NCBI GenBank assembly: GCA_017829075.1
Contig: JAGAJA010000063.1
Coordinates: 1-24,049, forward strand
Source: Oscillospiraceae bacterium
GTDB lineage: Bacteria > Bacillota_A > Clostridia > Oscillospirales > Ruminococcaceae
Direction of reading: 5' to 3'
DNA: 24,049 nt
Shown: positions 7,665 to 13,016 of the stretch, piece by piece
How the letters are laid out: every line of letters begins with the position of its first letter
How positions within the stretch are numbered: the first letter of the stretch is position 1
Position numbers and translations under genes: made by a program
The notes under the pieces: model-generated
What the model was told of the DNA's origin: nothing
The model's input: the letters and a program-made list of their open reading frames with translations, nothing else
Databases searched by the model: none

Positions 7665-8459
7665 ATGACAAAGCTTGGATTTATCGGCGTCGGAAATATG
7701 GGCGGCGCGATCCTCAAGGGCATTGAGGGAAAGCTCGGCAACACGGCGGTGTTCGCCTATGACGCAAGCCCGGAGAAGCTGGAAAACCTCCGTCTAGTGG
7801 GAGCTACCGCGGCGGGAAGCGCAAAGGAGATCGCAGAGAAGTGCGATTATATCCTGCTGGCGGTGAAGCCGCAGCATCTTGCGGAGGTGCTTGCCGAGAT
7901 AAAGGACAGCGTAAAGCCGGAAACCGTGTTCATCTCTATCTGCGCGGGAATTTCCGCTGAGTTCATCAGAGAGCGTACGATCCCCGGCGCAAAGGTAGTC
8001 CTTGTTATGCCCAACACTCCGATGATGCTGGGCTGCGGAGCTTCGGCAATGTCCCATGACGAGCTGGTAAGCGAGGAAGAATTCGCGTTCGCCCGGAAGA
8101 TTATCGGAAGCTGCGGCATAACCGAGGTGATCGCGCCGGACAAGATGAAAGAGATAATCGCGATCAACGGCAGCTCCCCGGCATTCATCTATCTCTACGC
8201 AAAGGGCTTTGTTGATTACGCGGAGTCTGTCGGCATTGACAAGGACGCTGCGCTGCGGCTGTTTGCCCAGAGCCTTATCGGTTCGGCGAAAATGCTCACC
8301 GAGTCCGGAATGACAGTAGACGAGCTGATAAAGCAGGTTTCCTCCCCCGGAGGAACTACCCTTGCGGGACTTGACAAGCTGTATGAGGGCGACCTCACCG
8401 GCGATGTGAAGAGAGCCTGCGAAGCCTGCACAAAGAGAGCATACGAATTAGGCAAGTGA
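7665..8459 (+). CDS. proC: Pyrroline-5-carboxylate reductase
   Basis: A 264-residue P5C reductase, the last step of proline synthesis (P5C plus NAD(P)H to proline). The N-terminal Rossmann motif GFIGVGNMGG covers residues 5-14, VMPNTP and the C-terminal SSPGGTTLAGLD signature are present, and the length is normal. The ATG follows the folT stop codon by one base and its ribosome binding site (AGAAGGAAAGG) lies within folT. Translation is therefore coupled and expression sits under the THF riboswitch. No proA or proB is present here. Confidence 0.95.
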   Translation: MTKLGFIGVGNMGGAILKGIEGKLGNTAVFAYDASPEKLENLRLVGATAAGSAKEIAEKCDYILLAVKPQHLAEVLAEIKDSVKPETVFISICAGISAEFIRERTIPGAKVVLVMPNTPMMLGCGASAMSHDELVSEEEFAFARKIIGSCGITEVIAPDKMKEIIAINGSSPAFIYLYAKGFVDYAESVGIDKDAALRLFAQSLIGSAKMLTESGMTVDELIKQVSSPGGTTLAGLDKLYEGDLTGDVKRACEACTKRAYELGK

Positions 8460-8478
8460 GCAGATAGGTTTTTTGTAG

Positions 8479-8506
8479 GGGAGGGGCTTGCCCCTCCCAT
8501 TTTTTA
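8479..8506 (+). terminator. Rho-independent terminator after proC
   Basis: An 8-bp GC-only stem GGGAGGGG/CCCCTCCC (8479-8486 with 8491-8498), a 4-nt loop, then ATTTTTTAT. Ends the folT-proC transcript. Confidence 0.92.
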
Positions 8507-8558
8507 TCGTGCGATGTTATTACCGACCGGATATCTTTATTGATCGGAGGGGAGCAGA

Positions 8559-9707
8559 ATGATCCGTGTAGCGCAGATACTCGGCAAAATGAACGGTGGC
8601 GGTGCGGAGCAGGTGGTGATGAACTACTACCGGTCGATAGACCGGGAAAAGGTGCAGTTCGACTTCTACCTTTTCAAAGGGTCGAAGTATGTTCCGGTGG
8701 AGGAAATAAAGGCAATGGGCGGCAGGCTGTTCGTGCTGCCGACCCTGAAGCACCCGTTAAAGTACCTCAAAATCCTGCGCAGGCTGCTGAAAGAGAATGG
8801 CTATGACATAGTTCACTGCCACCTCAGCACCCTGTCCTATCTTCCGCTTCTGGCGGCGAAGCAGGCTGGAGTCCCCACCAGAATACTACACAACCACAGC
8901 ACCTCCGGCGGCGCGCGGGAATGGCACAGAAATCTCGCCAAGCTGCTGCTCAAGCCGCTTGCCAAAGTCAACGCGACTGATTACTTCGCCTGCTCGGAGC
9001 ACGCGTCAAGGTGGCTCTACGGCAGCCGTGCGGCGGTGAGCCTTTCCGAGCCGGAAATCGCCGTAAAACGCGTCAGGATTATGCCGAACGCGATCGACAC
9101 AGAGAAATACAGCTTCAATGAGAAAAAGCGGCAGGAGATCCGCAGGGATCTGAAAATACCGGGGAATATGCTGGTTTTCGGGCATATCGGGCGGTTTTGC
9201 CCGCAGAAAAATCAAAGCTTCCTTATTGATATTTTCAAGGAGATAATAAAGCAGAACAAAAATTCCTGCCTTGTCATGGCGGGGACTGGAGATGACATGG
9301 AGCTGATACAGGCTAAGGCTGTCGCCGCCGGAGTTTCCGACCGGGTGGTATTCGCCGGGCAGCGTAGCGACGCAGATAAGCTTTACAGCGGATTTGACTG
9401 CTTCCTGCTGCCGTCCAATTACGAGGGACTTCCGGTGGTGGGGGTTGAGGCGCAGTGCGCGGGGCTTTCCTGCCTGTTCTCAAACAAGGTCACTCCGGAG
9501 GCAAAGATCACCGGATCAGCACAGTTCCTGCCGCTGGGGAATGCGGCAGACTGGGCGTGCGCGGCGCTCTGCTGTGCGGGACTTCGCAATAAGAACGCAG
9601 CGGCTCAGATCGCCGCAAAGGGCTTTGATATTCATTCCGCCGCGGCTGATCTGGCAGCATTCTATCTCGAAAGATCCGATAATTCTGAAAAAACCGAAGA
9701 ATTGTAA
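8559..9707 (+). CDS. Glycosyltransferase family 4 (GT-B fold)
   Basis: A 382-residue glycosyltransferase resembling EpsF-type GT4 enzymes. The N-terminal Rossmann half starts VAQILGKMNGGGAEQVV, the acceptor-side loop that contacts the sugar nucleotide. The C-terminal half has GHIGRFCPQKN and the E-x7-E motif Glu289/Glu297 (YEGLPVVGVEA) that binds the donor. Probable role: transfer of a sugar from an NDP-sugar to a cell-surface polysaccharide or glycolipid. Donor and acceptor are unknown. It stands alone between the proC terminator and bioY, not in a polysaccharide cluster. A GGAGGGGAG site precedes the ATG. Its stop codon lies inside the first candidate BirA operator. Confidence 0.88.
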   Translation: MIRVAQILGKMNGGGAEQVVMNYYRSIDREKVQFDFYLFKGSKYVPVEEIKAMGGRLFVLPTLKHPLKYLKILRRLLKENGYDIVHCHLSTLSYLPLLAAKQAGVPTRILHNHSTSGGAREWHRNLAKLLLKPLAKVNATDYFACSEHASRWLYGSRAAVSLSEPEIAVKRVRIMPNAIDTEKYSFNEKKRQEIRRDLKIPGNMLVFGHIGRFCPQKNQSFLIDIFKEIIKQNKNSCLVMAGTGDDMELIQAKAVAAGVSDRVVFAGQRSDADKLYSGFDCFLLPSNYEGLPVVGVEAQCAGLSCLFSNKVTPEAKITGSAQFLPLGNAADWACAALCCAGLRNKNAAAQIAAKGFDIHSAAADLAAFYLERSDNSEKTEEL

Positions 9708-9733
9708 CCCCAAACCTCTTGACAAGTTTACAA
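9702..9733 (+). promoter_or_regulatory. Candidate BirA operator 1 of bioY
   Basis: TTGTAACCC (9702-9710), 14-nt spacer, AGTTTACAA (9725-9733). The pattern is close to the known biotin repressor consensus TTGTAAACC-N14/15-GGTTTACAA. It overlaps the -35 box of the bioY promoter, so bound BirA would block polymerase. Confidence 0.65.
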
Positions 9734-9747
9734 TTGTGTGATATACT
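9719..9747 (+). promoter_or_regulatory. Predicted strong promoter of bioY
   Basis: TTGACA (9719-9724), 17-nt spacer, TATACT (9742-9747). Near-consensus. Confidence 0.85.
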
Positions 9748-9760
9748 GTTTAAGGCTTGA

Positions 9761-9792
9761 TTGTAAACTAAAGAACAGGAGAAAGTAAACAA
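9761..9792 (+). promoter_or_regulatory. Candidate BirA operator 2 of bioY
   Basis: TTGTAAACT (9761-9769), 14-nt spacer, AGTAAACAA (9784-9792). Same geometry as operator 1; the right half is poorer. It covers the early transcribed region, the ribosome binding site (AGGAGAAAG) and the first base of the start codon. Confidence 0.5.
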
Positions 9793-10439
9793 TGAAAGAA
9801 ACAAACAATTCAGGTGTGGCTGTAAAGTCAAACAAATTCTTCACAGTAAGGAACATGGCGTTTATCGCGGTAATGGCGGCGCTTATCTGCGTTGCAGCGC
9901 CCTTTGCGGTACCTATGCCGGGGTTAGTCCCGATTTCTCTGGCTACCTTTGCGGTATACCTTGCGGGTGGCATTCTTGGAGCTAAAAAGGGAACTATTGC
10001 GGTGCTTATTTATGTACTTCTCGGCGCGGTGGGACTTCCGGTATTTTCCGGCGGCGCAGGCGGATTTGCTAAGCTGTTCGGAGTGACCGGCGGCTACATA
10101 ATCGGATACATTCCCTGTGCTCTGCTGACCGGACTTTTCGTGGACTTGTTCTTCAAGAGCGGCATAATGAAGTCCCTGAGCGAAAAAAAGGGCTTCGGCA
10201 AGGTTCTGGGCTGGATAGGCGCAGTGTGGTCTGTCCCAGTGGGAATGATACTCGGCACAGTAATCTGCTACGCATTCGGTACGGTGTGGTTCATCATCGC
10301 AAGAGGCGTAACTCTTGAGGTAGCTATGGCGTCCTGCGTGATCCCGTTCCTCCCCGGCGACGCGATAAAGATTGTCTGCGCAAGCGCGATCACAATTATG
10401 CTCCGGGACAGACTTTCCCGGATAATGGCGGGTCATTAA
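9792..10439 (+). CDS. bioY: Biotin ECF transporter S-component BioY
   Basis: A 215-residue membrane protein of the BioY family, the biotin-binding S-component of an energy-coupling factor transporter. About six hydrophobic helices follow a polar N terminus. The family-typical FAVPMPGLVPISLATFAVYL, GAVGLPVFSGGAGG and GGYIIGYIPCA segments are all seen. It needs the EcfA-A'-T module from elsewhere. It has its own promoter with two BirA-like sites, which agrees with biotin as substrate. AGGAGAAAG supports the ATG at 9792. Monocistronic with a terminator. Confidence 0.94.
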   Translation: MKETNNSGVAVKSNKFFTVRNMAFIAVMAALICVAAPFAVPMPGLVPISLATFAVYLAGGILGAKKGTIAVLIYVLLGAVGLPVFSGGAGGFAKLFGVTGGYIIGYIPCALLTGLFVDLFFKSGIMKSLSEKKGFGKVLGWIGAVWSVPVGMILGTVICYAFGTVWFIIARGVTLEVAMASCVIPFLPGDAIKIVCASAITIMLRDRLSRIMAGH

Positions 10440-10456
10440 AATATCAAAATAGCAAA

Positions 10457-10492
10457 CCACCGAGAGTAATTTACTCCCGGTGGAACTTTTTT
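10457..10492 (+). terminator. Rho-independent terminator after bioY
   Basis: A 12-bp stem with one C·A mismatch (10457-10469 with 10471-10483), followed by AACTTTTTTAT. It may also serve the convergent ATL gene, less clearly. Confidence 0.85.
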
Positions 10493-10507
10493 ATCCTGAG
10501 TTAGTGT

Positions 10508-10987
10508 TCAGTCCAGCTCAAACAGAGCGACCTCATAGTCCTTTACGAAATACCGGATATTTGTCCTGCCCTTTTTGATTATCGTGTGACCCTCGGCTTC
10601 AAGCCGCGCTTTCTGGGCTTCAACACCGCCGGGATATTTCTGGTTAAGCTCGCCGTTCGCTTTAAGAGTGCGCCACCACGGAGTTTCGTCCCCGGCACGC
10701 TGGTAACTCGCCCACGCCGCAATAGATACGAATATCCCGGCGGTTATCGGCTCGGTGAAGTCCGCGCCGCTGGCTCTGGCGAAATGCTCCCGTATCTTCC
10801 CGACAGTGGTCAGCTTTCCGAACGGAATAAGCCTCATCACCCGGTCGTAATCTATCGGCGGGGCAAAGTACATTCTGTCACCGCCGTATTTCTCAATGCT
10901 GGCGGGGTCTGTTATCACCTGAATTTTCGGCATATCCTTGCTGTCGTTGAGCATCGCGTTGAAATCCTTGCTGCTTTCGTCTGCCAT
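10508..10987 (-). CDS. Alkyltransferase-like protein (ATL, MGMT-fold DNA repair)
   Basis: A 159-residue protein of the O6-alkylguanine-DNA alkyltransferase (MGMT) fold. IPFGKLTTVGKI is the DNA-binding helix signature. The active-site PCHR motif is replaced by Pro103-Trp104-Trp105-Arg106, so the alkyl-accepting Cys is absent. Such ATL proteins bind O6-alkylguanine and flag it for nucleotide excision repair rather than removing the alkyl group. The C-terminal KYPGGVEAQKARLEAEG segment is typical. About 40 N-terminal residues precede the domain. A GGAGGTGAT site and its own promoter lie upstream on the minus strand. Confidence 0.85.
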   Translation of the reverse strand: MADESSKDFNAMLNDSKDMPKIQVITDPASIEKYGGDRMYFAPPIDYDRVMRLIPFGKLTTVGKIREHFARASGADFTEPITAGIFVSIAAWASYQRAGDETPWWRTLKANGELNQKYPGGVEAQKARLEAEGHTIIKKGRTNIRYFVKDYEVALFELD

Positions 10988-11005
10988 AATATCACCTCCA
11001 AGGCA

Positions 11006-11034
11006 ATTATATCATGCTTTTATGTGCAATGCAA
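11006..11034 (-). promoter_or_regulatory. Predicted promoter of the ATL gene
   Basis: On the minus strand: TTGCAT (11034-11029), 17-nt spacer, TATAAT (11011-11006). It lies between the NUDIX stop and the ATL start, so ATL can be expressed separately. Confidence 0.7.
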
Positions 11035-11051
11035 TGAGGCTGTTTTATTTT

Positions 11052-11513
11052 TTACAGATCGTTTTCAACCATGAATTTCACCTCAGCCGAGGGGTTTGTT
11101 ACCGCTTCAAAAACGTGCCGTGGATATACGGGCTTATCCGGCTTTTTGTCCACGTCCAGCCACACCAAACGGCAGTCTCCGTCGCAGTGTATAGCGTCAT
11201 AGTCGATGAGTGAAATGTCAAACGGCTTTATCAGAAACAGAAATTCCAGCTCGTGATATACCGTGTCGTCTATACGGAAGAACTTTTCCTCTATTGAATA
11301 CAGCCGTTCTATCTCCACGTTTACGCCAAGCTCCTCCCATATCTCCCGGAGAATGGCGGCTTGTGTGGTCTCGCCGAATTTCACCCGCCCGCCGGTCACC
11401 CAGTACCAATCAGAATGATTGTCCGCAGTTACCAGCAGACGTTTTCCGTCGGTTATCACCGCCCCGACCCGAAAGTTGAATTTCTTATCCCCTGTCTTGA
11501 ATGTGCAATCCAT
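11052..11513 (-). CDS. NUDIX hydrolase
   Basis: A 153-residue NUDIX hydrolase. The NUDIX box is exact: Gly42-x5-Glu48-x7-Arg56-Glu57-x2-Glu60-Glu61-x-Gly63, which coordinates Mg2+ and cleaves a nucleoside diphosphate linked to another moiety. A DWYWVTGGRVKFGE segment leads into it, as in many (d)NTP/MutT-like members. Substrate is not predictable. The ribosome binding site AGGAGG (11525-11520) is directly before the ATG, and a MITE begins six bases further upstream. The likely promoter is beyond the MITE. Confidence 0.9.
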   Translation of the reverse strand: MDCTFKTGDKKFNFRVGAVITDGKRLLVTADNHSDWYWVTGGRVKFGETTQAAILREIWEELGVNVEIERLYSIEEKFFRIDDTVYHELEFLFLIKPFDISLIDYDAIHCDGDCRLVWLDVDKKPDKPVYPRHVFEAVTNPSAEVKFMVENDL

Positions 11514-11530
11514 GCTGTTCCCTCCTTATA

Positions 11531-11779
11531 CTAATAGCCGTTTGAACGAAGGAAAAGATTTACGGAAAGACAGTACCGATATCTAGGGACACGCTGATTA
11601 AAGCGCAGCGTATCAAATTCAGCCGCGTGAGTATGCGCGTTTGAACGTGGCGATTTTGATTTAATCAGCGTTTCCCTAGGAAAAGAAACGCAGGCGTACT
11701 GTATGTACGTCAAGTTTCTTTGACGACGATAGCGGTGCTGGATTTCTGCAAAGATTTCCTGAGTTTAAATGGTTATTAG
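11531..11779. mobile_element. MITE with about 53-bp imperfect terminal inverted repeats, TA target duplication
   Basis: The left end CTAATAGCCGTTTGAAC and the reverse complement of the right end, CTAATAACCATTTAAAC, match closely; the similarity continues with scattered mismatches for about 53 bp (to about 11583). TA flanks both sides (11529-11530 and 11780-11781). No transposase is encoded. With the inner element (11586-11676) removed, the two arms continue into one long hairpin (AAAGAAAC 11682-11689 with GTTTCTTT 11714-11721). It lies in the 5' UTR of the NUDIX gene. Confidence 0.75.
11586..11676. mobile_element. Small MITE nested inside the larger one
   Basis: 17-bp terminal inverted repeats, GGGACACGCTGATTAAA and its partner at 11660-11676, with one mismatch. 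TA on each side (11584-11585 and 11677-11678). 91 bp with no coding capacity. Its interior is itself partly palindromic (TCAAATTC near 11612 with GATTTTGA near 11652). It interrupts the arms of the outer element. Confidence 0.6.
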
Positions 11780-11799
11780 TAATATTTATTGTGAGGGTA

Positions 11800-11828
11800 A
11801 TTATAGCACATAATTTCGGGTATGTCAA
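11800..11828 (-). promoter_or_regulatory. Predicted promoter of the NUDIX gene, upstream of the MITE
   Basis: On the minus strand: TTGACA (11828-11823), 17-nt spacer, TATAAT (11805-11800), a full consensus match. Transcription would begin near 11793, run through the whole MITE and reach the NUDIX gene. Confidence 0.8.
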
Positions 11829-11853
11829 TAAAGCTGACGCAAAATCACCAAAA

Positions 11854-11878
11854 CCTCGCCGCTCGGCGTGGCTTTTTT
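11854..11878 (+). terminator. Possible orphan terminator hairpin
   Basis: CC-T-CGCC/GGCG-T-GG hairpin (11854-11871) followed by CTTTTTT. No plus-strand gene lies directly before it, so it may be a relic. The remaining 11879-11970 holds nothing I recognise. Confidence 0.4.
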
Positions 11879-11972
11879 GTCTATTTCGCAGAAACTTCCA
11901 TTAGCAACAAGCGTTACGCAACAGAAATGCAACAAACTGTCCCTTAAAGGACTTGCTGGCGCGGATTGTCCA

Positions 11973-12001
11973 TTGAAAAAAGCAAAAATCACAGGTATAA
12001 T
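11973..12001 (+). promoter_or_regulatory. Predicted promoter of the polyene-type operon
   Basis: TTGAAA (11973-11978), 17-nt spacer, TATAAT (11996-12001), 40 nt before the first gene of the biosynthetic operon. No clear operator or riboswitch is seen in the short leader. Confidence 0.8.
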
Positions 12002-12040
12002 AGTATATAGCTGGCAGAAGTCAGCAGGAGGAACACTGTA

Positions 12041-12748
12041 ATGAATCAGAAGGAAAAAAGCCCATTAAAGCAGTCTTTGTGGGGAAAATTCTTTCAGGTG
12101 CTTATTACATGGACGGTCTACTTCCTGTTCAGACCAAAGGTCGAGTGGGAGGACAAGACAGTCAGAAAGCAGCTTAAGGGAAAGGCGGCGGTGTTCGTTT
12201 TCAACCACACCCACCACTTTGACGGAGCGTTCACCGGAGCAGTGCTGGGGCGGTTCAAGCCCTATGTCCTTGTAAAAAAGGACTGGTACGAGAAAAAGGC
12301 GGTCGGGCGCATGATAAGCTGGTGCAGGTGCTTCCCGATAGACCTTGACGGCACGGACGCCGGGTGGTATTCCACCGCAGAGGAGATCATCAAAAGGAAC
12401 GGCTCTCTTATCATCTTCCCTGAGGGCGGTATCGCAAGAGAGGGAAAGATACAGAAGTTCAAGCCGGGAGCGGCGCTGGTGTGCGCTTCCACCGGAGCGT
12501 GTATTGTTCCTATGGCGATCTACGGCGGGTATCACATGGTATTCGGCAGGCGGCAGAGGCTTCTGGTCGGCAGACCGATTGAGAGCAACTGCCCCGAAAA
12601 TATGCGCCATTCCCAGTATGCAAAGCAGCTTATGAAGCAGGCTGAGGAAGAAACCAAACGACTTTACGGCATCATGGAGCAGAAGTACGGCAACATCGGC
12701 ACCTACACCGAAAGCTATGCGCCGGCTGAAAGCTCTGAAGAAAATTAA
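12041..12748 (+). CDS. PlsC-like lysophospholipid acyltransferase (first gene of biosynthetic operon)
   Basis: A 235-residue 1-acylglycerol-3-phosphate acyltransferase-family protein (PF01553). The catalytic H-x4-D is His56...Asp61 (NHTHHFD); the acceptor-binding motif FPEGG has Glu128-Gly129-Gly130. A hydrophobic N-terminal helix (about 17-31) suggests membrane attachment. The family moves an acyl group from acyl-ACP or acyl-CoA to a hydroxyl acceptor. Its place at the head of an ACP/KS operon suggests it either transfers the finished chain to a lipid or takes part in chain loading; that is inference. An AGGAGG site precedes the ATG. The ACP gene follows after 19 nt. Confidence 0.87.
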   Translation: MNQKEKSPLKQSLWGKFFQVLITWTVYFLFRPKVEWEDKTVRKQLKGKAAVFVFNHTHHFDGAFTGAVLGRFKPYVLVKKDWYEKKAVGRMISWCRCFPIDLDGTDAGWYSTAEEIIKRNGSLIIFPEGGIAREGKIQKFKPGAALVCASTGACIVPMAIYGGYHMVFGRRQRLLVGRPIESNCPENMRHSQYAKQLMKQAEEETKRLYGIMEQKYGNIGTYTESYAPAESSEEN

Positions 12749-12767
12749 TTTTTGAGAGGTATTTATT

Positions 12768-13013
12768 ATGAACACAGAAATCGCAGAAAAGATCAAGAAT
12801 ATGCTGGTTGAGAACCTGAGAATCCCCGCAGACGAGCTGGAGTATGACAGCGAGCTGTTCGGCGACGACATCGGTCTTGACTCCATCGACTCTATCGAGA
12901 TAATCGCTGGAATCGACAACCTGTTCGGCGTTCAGATGACCGGCGCGGCAAGAGAGAACTTCCAGACTATCGAGACCCTCACAAAGTACGTTGAGGAACA
13001 CATGGGAGAATAA
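12768..13013 (+). CDS. Acyl carrier protein of the biosynthetic operon
   Basis: An 81-residue acidic ACP. The phosphopantetheine site is Ser39 in GLDSIDS (usual form DSL, here DSI). Four-helix ACP length and acidity are normal. It would carry the growing chain for the KS-CLF, ketoreductase and dehydratase encoded downstream and be activated by the operon's own phosphopantetheinyl transferase. A GAGAGG ribosome binding site is present. Its stop is three bases from the KS start. Because it is clustered with a dedicated KS and PPTase, it is probably not the housekeeping ACP. Confidence 0.93.
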   Translation: MNTEIAEKIKNMLVENLRIPADELEYDSELFGDDIGLDSIDSIEIIAGIDNLFGVQMTGAARENFQTIETLTKYVEEHMGE

Positions 13014-13016
13014 CTC

